This document shows, piece by piece, positions 33,835 through 44,610 of a DNA stretch of 64,000 nt. The position numbers and the translations under genes were made by a program. Within the stretch, counting starts at the first letter, position 1. Each line of letters starts with the position of its first letter. The notes beneath the pieces were generated by a model. That model was not told where the DNA came from. It ran no database searches and saw only the letters and a list, made by a program, of their open reading frames with translations. This DNA comes from Solanum dulcamara. Lineage: Eukaryota > Streptophyta > Magnoliopsida > Solanales > Solanaceae. Where the stretch lies: the NCBI RefSeq assembly GCF_947179165.1, contig NC_077242.1:26856097-26920096 (forward strand). Reading direction: 5' to 3'.

Positions 33835-34751
33835 CTCTTAGTATGTTTTGTAAAGATAGATTGATAGGTAGTTACTATGTATCCCTATTATGTTATGATC
33901 ATATTTTTATGAGTCTCCATTGGGCTATTAACTAAGCATCAAGAGGGCTTCTAGGTGGGGTCGGTTTGGTAACACAGTTAGTTACCCAAAGGAATCCTAG
34001 TAACATCCTAAAGTTTGAAACTATGTTGCCCACGTAAGTTGCCTTCATGGCCTAGATAGTGGATCTACATATAACATAGTTGAGTTGAGTTGAATACCAT
34101 GATGAAGTATACCCTGGCAAGGTAGCTTGGTCGGATTCCGTGTTATAGCTCGCATGGTCTTAAGATGTCGGTTAAAGGTCTTATCCTATACAAATTGAAT
34201 GTTAAGTTATGAGATTTACTATGAAGTTTTATCAAGCATTGACCATGAGTTTCCATAAGTTTTCAATTATTTTTAAGCTTTGTTCATGTTCATTATGTTG
34301 ATCATGCATCTCATGTCATATTGATCATGCCCTATTACTAATTCATGCATATCTCACATACTTAGTACTTATATATACTAACAATTCGTGGCTAGAATGT
34401 TTTAGATATCAAGAAATTGGTGAGTCCTCATTCTATCAAGGACTTGACTTTTATTCTCATGTTTTGCTTGAATTTTCTTGATATGATTCGGGTGAGCTAG
34501 GAGATTGTCCTAAGCACCTATCAAAGAATAGAATAGAGGCATGTTTAGACGATTTTTGGTTATAGACCATTTAGGACACATATTAAGTATTTCTATCTGT
34601 TAGAACCATTCCCTTGAGTTATTACTTCCACTTATTTCATTATGCTCCTTTACCTTATGTATACAATGTGTGCTAAGATGGCTTGATTGGTATTCCTTAT
34701 AATCTCGATCGCCGTGTCATGACTTGACCCTAGTTTGGGTCGTGATAAACT

Positions 34752-34763
34752 TGGTATTAGAGT
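34752..34763 (+). other. Interior D primer-binding site
   Basis: TGGTATTAGAGT, two changes from the initiator-Met primer site, 4 nt after LTR3. Confidence 0.75.
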
Positions 34764-34962
34764 TCAAGGTTTAGAAGAGTCCTAGGGAGTTAAACATGCC
34801 GCATTAACTAGATTTTTATTCATTGGTATGAGCGCACCACATCCATGAATAGGAGGCTACAAAATATCTTAGGAAAATCTCACTTCTTCCATAATCTATG
34901 TCGGCGGTAGAGTAGTCACTAAGTCTTTCCCTCTAATGCTTGTTCTTTGCGATTTTCATAAA

Positions 34963-36020
34963 ATGTCTCCACAAAGATACCTCACTAGAAGAAATATGGT
35001 TGAAGAGGATCAACAAGCTCCGAATGATCCCTTGAATTACCAAGTATCCAATGCCGAGTTTTGAGTGACCTTTCAAGTAATTTCTCAAGCTGTTAATGCT
35101 CAAGCCAATTGTGAGGTGGTTTCTCCCGTGAACTCGAATGTGGGTACGACAGCAAAAAAAGTTTATGATTTTATAAGGATGAATCCTCTAGAGTTTTGGG
35201 GTTCCAAAGTGGAAGAGGATTAGTAAGAGTTTATTGATAGCATTCACAAGAATGTAGATATTATAGGGGTTAGTCCGATTGAGAGGGCGGAGTTGGCTAT
35301 GTATCAATTGAAGGGTGTTGTCCAAATTTGGTTTGATCACTAGAAAACTGAGAGTCTTAGAGAGGTGGATCCCATGACTTAAGAGGAGTTCAAAAGAGTA
35401 TTCTTTGATCGCTTTTTCCTATTTAAGTTAAGGGAGGCCAAGTAAAAATTCATCAACCTTAAGCAATGTGGTATGAGTGTGAGGGAATATGTCCTCAAGT
35501 TCACTCAATTGTCAAGATACGCATCATTCATAGTTGCCGACTCAAGAGCTCATCTGAGCAAGGTTATGTCGGGTGTGTCAGATGTGATTTCTAAGGAATG
35601 TAAAATGCCTATGTTGATTTGGGTAATTGACATCTCTAGACTAATGACCTATGCAGAGCAAATACAGAGTGACAAGCTAAGGGAGAAGAATAAAGAGTCC
35701 AAGAGGCCAAGGATAGATGGTTGTGATTTCTCTCATGCTAATTTTTGAAAGTGGGCGTCCTCATTTTCGCCAAAGTTACTCCGAACAAGAATCTTCAAAG
35801 TATACTACTCCAAGGTTTGACAAAGATAGGGTGCCCAACCCTAAGCCTCAAGGAGGTGATCCTATTAGCCAAGTTACCCCCGCATGCAAGAAGTGTGGCA
35901 AGAACCATATGGGAGAGTGTTTACTGGGCTTGAATGTATGCTACCGATGTGGTAAGCTGGCTCATCATGCTAAGGAATTAAGGTCAAAGATGGTCGTCCT
36001 CAAGGCTAAGTAGCTCAAGG
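34963..36020 (+). pseudogene. Interior D gag remnant
   Basis: The start is ATG at 34963, preceded by TTTTCAT, where X has the acceptor-like TTTTCAG. MSPQRYLTRRNMVEEDQQAPNDPL is followed by stops. The open stretch 35473-35748 includes MSVREYVLKFTQLSRYASF and the basic linker. Zinc knuckles read CKKCGKNHMGEC and CYRCGKLAHHAKEL (in 35717-36013); the last Cys of the second knuckle is replaced by Leu. Interior F has the same AKEL change, linking D and F. Confidence 0.8.
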
Positions 36021-36049
36021 TTCTCAAATGCAACCAAAAGGTATTCTAC

Positions 36050-36580
36050 ATAATAATCGGTTTTATGCTCTTCATGGTAGAGAAGAGATGGAGGAGACTC
36101 CCAATGTTGTTACTGGAATGTTACAGGTCTTTCACTATGATGTTTATGCCTTACTTTATCCGGGTGCAAATTTGTCTTTTATTACTCCTTATGTGACGTG
36201 AGATTTGATGTCAGCCCCGAAATATTGTTAGAGCCCTTTTTCATTTATACTCCCGTAGGTGAGTCAGTTGTGGCTAAAAGAGTCTATAGAAGTTATCTAG
36301 TTTTAGTTTTTCATAAAGTTACTTAATGTGATCTAGTTGAGTATGAGATGAACGATTTTGCTATTATCTTTGGTATGGATTGGCTATATGCATGTTATAC
36401 TTCCATTGATTGTAGAACTCGAGTGGTTAAGTTCCAATTCCTTAATGAGACGGTCCTAAAATGTAAGGGTAGTAATTTTGTGTTCAAGGGTCAATTCATT
36501 TCGTGCCTTGAAGCTTGGAAAATGATTTTGAAGGGTTGTATCTACCATCTTGTGAGGGTTAGGGATGAAAATTCCTAAGC
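36050..36580 (+). pseudogene. Interior D protease remnant
   Basis: The loop reads YALLYPGANLSFITPYV (Asp replaced by Tyr), then a frameshift, EILLEPFFIYTPVGESVVAKRVYRS, a stop, and FAIIFGMDWLYACYTSIDC, which is open in 36348-36578. The active-site Asp to Tyr change is shared with interior F (YALLYPGAN near 52645). Confidence 0.8.
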
Positions 36581-36589
36581 CCCTACTCT

Positions 36590-37490
36590 AGAGTTGTCCC
36601 TATTATTAATGAGTTTTCGGATGTGTTTCCTAATGATCTACTTGGTGTCTCGGAAATTGACTTTGGCATACTGAATGACTCTATTCCTCCTTACTGAATG
36701 GCTCTAGCGGAACTAATGGAGTTGAAGGATCAATTGAAGGACTTGTTAGAAAAAGGTTTCATTAGACTAAGTATATCCACATGGGGTGCTCCCATTTTGT
36801 TTGTTATAAAGAAGGATGGTTCGCTACATATGTGTATTAACTATCAGAAATTGAAAAAAGTAACCATCAAGAAGAAATACTCAATTCCGAGTATAGATGA
36901 TTTGTTTGTCATTTTGCAAGAGGAAAGTTATTTCTCCAAGATTGATCTTTATTCTAGTTATGACAAACTAAGGTTGAGAGAGTGTCATATTCCCAAGATA
37001 ACATTTCAAATATGGTATGGCCATTATGAGTTCTTAGTTATGTCATTTGGTTTGACCAATGCCGATGCGACATTCATGGACTTGATGAATAGGGTTTTCA
37101 AATAATATTTGGACATGTTTGTAATTGTGTTTATTGATGATATTTTGGTTTACTTTCCAAATGAGGAAGAACATGCAAATTATTTGAGGATTGTATTGCA
37201 AACTCTTAGGGATAAGAAATTATTTTCCAAGTTTAATAAGTTTGAGTTTTGGCTAAGGGAGGTGGCTTTTCTTAGTCACATTGTGTCCGGTGAAGGGATT
37301 ATGGTTGATCCTACGAAGATCGAGGCAGTTAAGAATTGTCCTAGTCTGTTGTCCCCTTCAGATATTAGAAGTTTCTTAAGCCTAGCCGGATATTATAGAA
37401 GATATGTAGAAGGATATTCATCAATCTCATCACCTTTGACTAAGTTGACCCAAAAGAAAGTGAAGTTTCAATGGTTGGAAGCTTGTGAGA
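36590..37490 (+). pseudogene. Interior D reverse transcriptase remnant
   Basis: Two long open stretches, 36698-37105 and 37109-37744, are separated by a single stop at 37103-37105 in [24 protein letters not shown]. Motifs in order: [73 protein letters not shown] (active site kept), [44 protein letters not shown]. After EACEK the frame enters a rearrangement scar. RNase H, integrase and chromodomain are absent. Confidence 0.85.
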
Positions 37491-37560
37491 AGATTTGTTT
37501 GTCATTTTGCAAGGGATGGGGGTCAAGTTACTTCTCTAAGTTTTTCATTTTGTTTGTTTG
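37488..37560 (+). other. Rearrangement scar in interior D
   Basis: After GTGAGAAGA the sequence jumps to a copy of about 50 bp of the element's own RT region (DLFVILQ..SYFSK, original at about 36897-36945). It then jumps to the 3' untranslated segment (TTTGGTTGCTAGTCCTC). The same scar is in interior F at 54008-54060. Confidence 0.85.
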
Positions 37561-37622
37561 GTTGCTAGTCCTCTTTCCGTGTCTTTCATATGATAAGCTA
37601 ATCTCATTCGAGGAAGAATGTT

Positions 37623-37638
37623 CCCAAGGGAGAGATAT
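37623..37638 (+). other. Polypurine tract before LTR4
   Basis: CCCAAGGGAGAGATAT just before TGTAAGACTCC of LTR4. Confidence 0.75.
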
Positions 37639-39156
37639 TGTAAGACTCCGAAAGTGGGAAAGTTGGAATCAAGAGGAAATCCTCAAAAATATTGACTGGA
37701 CCCAGGTCTACGACTTACTCTATGAATCGTATATATTCCTATGACTAGTAGAGATGAGTTGTACAGGGATTCTTTGGTACTGATTAGGACCAAACCTCAT
37801 AAGAGGTCCTATGAGTCAATATTACGGCTCATAGTTCATTTGAGGAGTCGTAACACTGACTTGTACCCTACTTTAGAGGATCATAAAATGCAGGTTCTTA
37901 GACCTGCAGGACGACTAAGATCGATGATTCATAAGAGTGATTACGAGTTGTAGACACGACTCATAATGAAAGTTCAGAGACTTCAACATTTGCATTTGTG
38001 AAGGAACCTAGATAATGAGTCCAAATGATGACTCGTAATATTGAAGACGAGTCGTAGAGATGGATCGTATGAAAACTTCATAGACTTGAAAATCAAGACC
38101 TTTTCTCAAACCTGTAGGATGAGTCTTCTTGATGACTCATCATCTTTCCTACGATATGTCGGAACTAAGTCATGGGGTAAAATTTGTGTTTTTAATGAGG
38201 GGTATTTGTGTCATTTATCAAGTTTGTTTCAATGAACCTAGACACAATTATGGCTAGGTTTAAGCCTATATCTACCTAATCCTTTGAAATTTCCCTCATT
38301 CTAAATCAATTCATCAAATGTTTTCTAAGGCAAGACTTAGTTCTCTCAAGGATTCTTCTCCAAGCTACATGCTAGGGTTTGAGATTTTCTTCAAGGTTTC
38401 TTCTCAATTCTAAGTGATTTCAATCAAGGTATGTGGGGATTTATGCATGGTTTTCTTTCACCCATGGAGTCCTATTATTTTTTTAAAGTATCCTTTAATT
38501 TTGAATTGTTTATGAACCCTAGTTTTGATGAATTGCATTGCACTATTTTAATTTTGTTTTGGATTATTATAAATGATTATTCTAAGCATGTTTTCATGTG
38601 AATTGCATAATTTTAAGTTGAATTATAAATTCCCATTCATAAAGTTATTTTCAAGTTATGATTATGAAGTTAAAGATGATTTTTATGAGTTGATTATGAG
38701 TTTTAATGATTTTCAAGGAAAGTCTTATGATATAAAGTTGAGATCAATAATGAAGTAAAGATTATGATTTTAATGATGAAGTTATGATGATGATCAATTA
38801 TGATCCAATATAGCTATTACGGTGTGATAAGTACAATTTTCACACAATCATGTTTAAGATGATGATAAGGATAATTCTCACCGAAGTTATGGATTCCTAT
38901 GAATCACTAAAGTTAATGAGTTATCCTAATATGTTTTGTAAAGATAGATTTATAGGTAGTTACTATATTTCCCTATTATATTATGATCATGTTTCTATAA
39001 GTCTCCGTTGTGATATTGACTAAGCACTGAGGGGGCTTCTAGGTGGGGTTTCATCTTATAACACAATTAGTTACCCAAGGGAATCCTAGTAGCAACCTAA
39101 AGTCCCAAACTATGTTTCCCACATATTTTGCCGTCGTGGCCTAGATAGTGGATCCA
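37639..39156 (+). repeat. LTR4, A family, left part (cut by element E)
   Basis: It begins TGTAAGACTCC and is interrupted after GTGGATCCA at 39156. It contains ACTCGTA/TACGAGT motifs (37740-38130), a TATA-like CCTATATCTACC (near 38264) and a donor-like CAAG/GTATGT (38428/38429). From 38573 to about 39030 it is almost identical to 55017-55470 in LTR6. Its right remainder is not next to it; the corresponding LTR end in the window is 57403-58145, which belongs to LTR6. Confidence 0.85.
39152..39156 (+). repeat. ATCCA at the E insertion site in LTR4
   Basis: This is the left-hand target bases of the E insertion. The same ATCCA borders the E-type solo LTR in LTR6 on both sides (55596-55600, 57403-57407). 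Confidence 0.75.
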
Positions 39157-39410
39157 TGTAACACCCTGAATATTTCTACACCAAGACAGGTCCAAAGAAT
39201 TTTCATCGGCTAAGTTTTTGTATGAGTCCGGAATAGGGTCAAATTTAAATGAAATATCTCCTATTATATAAGGAATTTGGTGTTCCATGACTTATCAAAT
39301 AAAAGGTCTTTGAGTTCTCTTTCCAATGCCACTAAGTTTGCCTCATTCCGTGTTCAGAGTCAAAAGTTATGATCATTTTACCAAAGAATACTGCTACAAT
39401 AGTTTATTGA

Positions 39411-39615
39411 CTTGGCGCGGCGTGCCAGCAGCATGCCCAAAACTAGCTGCAGTAGTTGGCCCTTGGATCGGCGCGCCAACAAAGCGGCAAAAACTAGCTG
39501 CAGTAGTTTGGCCTTTGGCGCGGCACACCACTTTCCCACTTGTAGGATTTTGAGCCCGTTTTCTAGATGTTTTTTGTGAAGAGCATCTTCGACAATTACC
39601 TAAAATAATATATAA
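39411..39615 (+). promoter_or_regulatory. E LTR promoter region: GC-rich inverted-repeat cluster and TATA
   Basis: Two to three units of about 50-60 bp contain GGCGCG and AACTAGCTGCAGTAG phrases, which are markedly GC-rich in an AT-rich LTR. AATATATAAGAAC follows about 65 bp later. The same arrangement is at 46656-46860 and 55855-56055. Confidence 0.6.
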
Positions 39616-39941
39616 GAACTTAGACGCATTTTGGAGTAATTTTTGCAGTCTTTCAACTCCCCTAAAACCTAAACTTCATCCTCCTCTCTCTCAAATCATC
39701 CCCTCCAATTTTTCTCTCAAACTCAAAGGATTCAACCTTCCCATTTAGGACGAAAAAACAAGATTTATTCAAGTTCTACTCTATGGTATGTGGGTTTTCA
39801 TCAATGTGTTCTTCCACCAATAGAGCCCAAATATTTTCTCAATTTAGTATTTAAATTTTAAAAGATTAAATCCTATGAGCTTTTACATGATGTTTCCAAA
39901 TGCATAGATTGTGATATATTTTAAGTTTATTTACTCCTATT

Positions 39942-39942
39942 G

Positions 39943-39976
<34 letters not shown>

Positions 39977-39981
39977 GTATA
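39942..39981 (+). repeat. AT dinucleotide microsatellite
   Basis: About 40 bp of nearly pure AT/TA repeats. The same place in the other two E-type LTRs has only GATATATATGT (47206) or a slightly longer form (56385-56402), so this copy expanded after insertion. Confidence 0.9.
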
Positions 39982-41401
39982 TTGACTCTCAATTTCAAGT
40001 GATGAATTTTTATGGATTTTCATACTATGATTCCAAATGAGTAGATTCTTGAATATTTGAAGTTTGTTTATCTATATTGACTTATGTTGATTCTTATTTA
40101 CATGAAATAGATGGTTTATCAAGGTTCTTATATGAAGGCTTGAAAGCCAGTTTTAAAGTGTATATGATGGGTTGTTTTAAGATATTTCATATGATGCATT
40201 TCTATCACTCTCATGCATTAAATGTGTTTGAAAGTTATATGAAATGAACCCACCTAGTCTTCTTATGTTGAAATGAAGTTGAATTGAAAGTATTGACTCT
40301 AAATAGAAGTTTATGAAGAAAATACCTATGTTTAAGAGAGTCTTTTGAAATGATTAAATGATGATGAAAGGGCTTTTAGCCAAACAAAGTATTCAATGTG
40401 AAAGAACAATTCTCACATATTTTAATCAAATGAAATGTTTTAATGAGCTATTCCACCGATGATGATTTGATGTCCAAAATTATACAATGCTTATGTTATT
40501 ATGATATATAAATGTTATTCCATGGGATTGACCTAGCACCGAAGGTAGCATGTTGATGGGGACTCGATCTAAGGGCTCCTTAAGTAAAGTCTCATGTTGC
40601 ATTAACTATGCGCCTACATAGGAGCCCTTGTAGGCTATTTAGGCTAGTGGATCCACAATTAGCCCTTAAAGTCAAAGTTAAAGAAATGATCAATGTTGAC
40701 GGACTTCTATCCGGCAAGTAGTCTCTTCTTGCCAACGTAGGGTATTATTTTGGATTCCATGTAATAGCTCGCATGGTCTTAAATGTCAGTTATAGTCATA
40801 TTCCCACATATGTATGATTTAAATGCTATCTACTTGATTACTATCCATGCATTCACTCAGATATTTTACCTTATGAATGTCTTAATGTTTTTATCATGTT
40901 TCATGCCTACATACTTAATAAATTTAAAGTACTAACACATACTCTTTTGCCTATATGATATCACCATGTAGGGACCGGTGTTCCTCCTCCTCCACGTGAT
41001 TAGTCTAGATTGTTTGAAGGCCACTTTCGGTGAGTTTCCATTGTTCCGAGGAAAATACTCCTCTCCTTTCTAGCATAGTTTATGTTGAGGCATTAAGACA
41101 CCTATTTTGGTACTTCATTGTTAGTTTATTTGAGGGTGAGCTAGGGACATGTCTTAGCACCCACCAAGTCTATTAGTAGAGGTATGTTTGGACATAAATG
41201 TATGATGATCTACGGTTAATGATGTCTTTTGTTTTATGATTTTCTCCCTTAGTCCCGATTTTCTTTTTTTTTGTTCCGCTTGATATTTATTGTCATTACT
41301 GATGAAAGGCTTAATGAATGCTAAGAGGCTTGGGTGAGGTACCTCCGGGTTCCTTATTCACCTTTTCACATCTAGGCTCGAAGGTTGGGTCATTAAAAAA
41401 T

Positions 41402-41414
41402 TAGTATCAGAGCC
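41402..41414 (+). other. Element E primer-binding site
   Basis: TAGTATCAGAGCC, one change from TGGTATCAGAGCC. Confidence 0.8.
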
Positions 41415-41612
41415 CGAGGTTTTAAAATGATCATGAGAATCCATCATACCCTGTCAAATAGTTTCTTGTTCATGATTGTAAAGCACGCTATAACTATTAA
41501 TAGGAAACTATAGGACGCTTAGGAAAGATTTTTACTTCTTTCAAATTCACTTCGTGCCTTAGAATGTCCTAAGATTTCTTCTAACTAATGACCTATTTTG
41601 TGTTCCCTAGAT

Positions 41613-42695
41613 AATGCCTCGTGGAAGAGCACATTGAAGAGCAAGGGTTGATGATGAGGACCAAACTTCTTAAATTTCGGATATCCAACACCATGAGGAA
41701 GGGTTACCCATGCCGAGTTTTGAAACATCATCACGTTGTTGGATCAAGCTGTGGCCAACCAAGTGCTTCAATGTGTCATTCCTCCCCAAATGCAATATTC
41801 GTCCTCTAGGATTCGGGATTTCCAAAGGATGAATCCATTCGTGTTTGATGGTTCTAAATTAAATGAGGACCCTATGGAGTTAATTGATGAGGTGTACTAG
41901 ATTATGGAAATTATAGGTGTGCCACTAAATAAAAAGGCCGAGCTAGTCGCCTATCAACTCAAAGGTGTGGCTCAAGTGTGGTATGGATAGGTTGTTGAGA
42001 GGGATAATGAAATGGGGCCAATAGGATGGAAAGAGTTCAAAGGTGCTTTTTTAGACTGTTTCTTCCCATTGGAGTGAAAGGAGGCAAAAATCCAAGATTT
42101 CATCAACCTCCGTCAAGGGAGTATGAGTGCGAGGGTATATGCTCTCAAATTAACTAAGTTGTCAAAGTATGCTCCCTTTATGGTCCTTGAACTAAGAGCA
42201 AGGATGAGCAAGTTTATTTTCAGTGTCTTAAGCTTGGTTTCCAAGGAGTGCAAAATGGCCATGTTGGTCAAGGATATGGACATCTCTAATTTAATGACTT
42301 ACGCAGAACAAATTAAAGAAGATAAGCTAAGAGAGAGATCAAGGGGGTTCAAAAAGGCTAGAGTGGATGGTGGAGGGTTTAACCCTTGAAGGTCTGGTTA
42401 TGGTAATAATGGAAAAGGCCAAGGTGGGCAATAGTTTGTGGGACATGGTTCCACCAATACTCCTCCCAAATTCAACAAGGACAAAGTTCCCAACTTAATG
42501 GTCCCAAAAGATAACATTGGTATCCAAGATTTTCCCTTATATAGGAAGTGTGGGAAGACCCATAAAGGGGAGTGCTTGGTGGGCTCAAATGCTTGCTTCA
42601 AATGCAGCAAACCGGGTCATCATGCTTTGGATTATAGGGGTGGTAGGCCTCAAGGCCAAGTTTCTCATGGGCAACTAGCTCAAGAAGGTGGCTAA
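41613..42695 (+). pseudogene. Element E gag remnant
   Basis: ATG at 41613 (MPRGRAH, stop, RARVDDEDQTS). Later pieces read FQRMNPFVFDGSKLNEDPMELIDEVY, AYQLKGVAQVWY and MSARVYALKLTKLSKYAPFM, the last open in 42123-42389. The zinc-binding part (42438-42695) has a CGKTHKGEC segment followed by CFKCSKPGHHALDY, in which the last Cys of the CCHC knuckle is Tyr. Several stops and shifts make it non-functional. It differs in sequence from the A-type gag but has the same layout. Confidence 0.85.
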
Positions 42696-42716
42696 CACAT
42701 CAACAATTTCTACGCA

Positions 42717-43319
42717 TTGTATGGGAGACAAGAGGTTGAGGAAGCACCAAATATTGTTACAGGTATGTTAAAGGTATTCAATTTTAATGTATATGCATTG
42801 TTGGATCCCAGTGCAAAATTTTCCTTTGTTACCCTATTCTTAGCAAATAGGTTTGACATGTCACCCAAAATGTTATTAGAGCCTTATTTTGTGTGTACCC
42901 CCATTGGTGAGTCAGTTGTTGCTAGAAAGGTCTATAGGGGTTATCCCGTGTCTATCTTGCATAAAGTTATTTGTTGTGATCTCATTGATCTTGACATGGT
43001 AGATTTCAGTGTAATTCTTGGGATGGATTGGTTACATGCAGCTTATGCTTTCATAGATTATAGGACTCATCGAGTCAAGTTCCAATTTCCAAATGAGTTC
43101 GTTATTGAATTGAAGGGTCGTGATTCAGTGGTGAAGGGTAAGTTTATTTCTTATATTCAAGCTCGAAAAATGATTTTTGAGGATTGTATTTACCACATTG
43201 TGAGGGTTAGGGATGTCGACTATAAATGTCCTCCTCTTGAATCGGTTCCCATAGCCAATGAGTTCTCCAATGACTTTCCCGATGAGCTTCCCAATTTCCC
43301 TCCCAAAAAGGAAAGTTGA
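42717..43319 (+). pseudogene. Element E protease and linker remnant
   Basis: A 200-residue open stretch. YALLDPSAKFSFVTLFLANRF is the active-site loop (DPGA in relatives, here DPSA). YFVCTPIGESVVARKVYRG and VDFSVILGMDWLHAAYAFIDYR follow, then a linker running to the IANEFSNDFPDELPNFPP motif that precedes RT. The frame breaks at 43317. This is one of the best kept stretches in the window, but the Gly of the DSG-like loop is Ser. Confidence 0.85.
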
Positions 43320-43930
43320 TTTTCGTATCGATCTCCTCCCCAACACCCAACCTATGTCTATTCCTCCTTATCAGATGGCCCTGAGTGAAATTGAAAGAGT
43401 TGAAGAAATAATTAAATGACTTCTTAGAAAAGGGGTTCATAAGGCCTAATATTTCTCCATGGGGTGCTCCCATGCTATTTGTAAGGAAGAAGGATGGGTC
43501 ACTTCGAATATACATAGACTACCATTAATTGAATAAGGTAACTATTAAAAACAAGTACCCAATTCCTAGAATATATGACTTGTTCGATCAATTAAAAGGG
43601 GCAAGTCATTTCTCCAAGATCGAACTTCGGTCTGGCTATCACCAACTAAAGGTGAGAGAGTGTGACATTCCTAAAGCAGCCTTCCAAACAAGGTATGGTC
43701 ACTTTGAGTTTGTAGTGATGAATTTTGGGTTGAAAAATACGCCGATGGTGTTTATAAACCTAATGAATAGAGTATTCAAGCCCTACCTTGATACATTTGT
43801 TATAGTCTTCATTGACTACATTTTGATTTACTCTCGGGGTGAGAAAGAACATAAGAATCACTTGAGGGTTGTACTTCAAATGTTGAGGTATAGGCAATTG
43901 TTTGCAAAATTTAGTGTATATTTTTGCTGA
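43320..43930 (+). pseudogene. Element E reverse transcriptase remnant
   Basis: The segment FRIDLLPNTQPMSIPPY is readable to about 43370; a frameshift follows. Then [27 protein letters not shown], a stop in the DYR-QLNKVT region, and an open stretch 43529-43930 with [38 protein letters not shown] and FIDYILIYS. The active site has Tyr in place of the second Asp (FIDY), and KID is KIE. So at least two conserved Asp residues are changed. Confidence 0.85.
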
Positions 43931-44610
43931 AGGAGGTGGCATTTATTTGTCACGTAGTGTTCGGTGATGGAATCAAGGTTGATACTAAGAAAATGGAGGC
44001 TGTAAAAATTTATCCTAGACCATTGTCTCCTTTAGACATCAGGAGGTTCTTGAGTCTAGCCGGCTACTATAGAAGATTTGTAGAAGGGTTTTCTTCCATC
44101 TCATCTCTTATGATGAAACTGACCTAAAAGAAAGCAAAATTAATATGGATGTATGAGTGTGAAAAGTGTTTCCAAACCTTATAGATTGATTTACCTATGC
44201 TCTTATTTTGACTCTATTGGAAGGATTAGAAGGGTTTATGTTTTATTGTGATGCTTTAATAATTGGTTTGGGTTGTGTCTTAATGCAAAATGGCAAGGTC
44301 ATAGCCTAGAGTTCTAGACAATTGAAGGTGCAGAAGGGTAACTACCCTACCCATGATCTTGAATTAGCGGCCGTTATTTTTTGCTTTGAAGATTTGGCGG
44401 CATTACCTCTATGGGGTACATGTGGATGTGTATACCGATTATAAAAGTTTTCAATATGTGTTCACCCAAAAGAACCTTAATCTAAGACAAAAGAGGTGGC
44501 TAAAACTCCTCAAGGACTATGACATGAGTGTGCATTATCATCCGGGTAAAGCCAATATGGTTGTCGATGCACTTAGTAGAGTGTCTATGGGAAGTGTGGC
44601 CTATGTTGAT
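43930..44610 (+). pseudogene. Element E RT-connection and RNase H remnant
   Basis: VAFICHVVFGDGIKVD and [23 protein letters not shown] are open to 44127. After a stop and several shifts RNase H reads [33 protein letters not shown], then (open from 44386) [23 protein letters not shown] and [25 protein letters not shown] is intact. The frame then continues into the integrase zinc-binding region. Confidence 0.85.

Larger units (their letters stand above)
29219..34747 (+). repeat. LTR3, A family, split by a solo LTR
   Basis: LTR3 runs 29219-30590 and 33835-34747, with a B-like solo LTR between. It starts TGTAAGACCC and ends GGGTCGTGATA before a primer-binding site at 34752. The donor-like site reads AAGTTATGT near 30096, so its GT is displaced compared with LTR1. 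An insertion-like segment at about 29710-29850 (GCCTTGAAGATGGCCTGCC onward) has no counterpart in LTR1. LTR3 serves both as 3' LTR of interior X and as 5' LTR of interior D. Confidence 0.85.
39157..41397 (+). repeat. E-family LTR (5')
   Basis: TGTAACACCC to a decayed TTAAA end. It contains the GC-rich repeat with GGCGCG-type palindromes (39411-39540), a TATA-like box at AATATATAAG (near 39606), a donor-like GTATGT at 39786, an AT microsatellite (39942-39981), a TAGCTCGCATGGTCTTA block near 40765 and a hairpin near 40951-40977. No gene is present. Confidence 0.88.
39786..41610 (+). other. Predicted leader intron of element E
   Basis: Donor-like ATG/GTATGT (other E LTRs have AAG/GTATGT). Acceptor-like TTTTGTGTTCCCTAG ends at 41610, and CTAACTAATG at 41581-41590 offers branch-point candidates 20-30 nt upstream. 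Gag ATG is at 41613. The predicted intron contains the primer-binding site. Confidence 0.5.

Noticed and set aside
38573..38758. 61-codon frame repeated at 55017-55202 and, diverged, at 49980-50165, suggesting a conserved small protein
   Set aside because: The frames lie in the AT-rich LTR body within the predicted intron and have no start context. Their similarity is explained by LTR homology and conversion, and other A LTRs break the frame.
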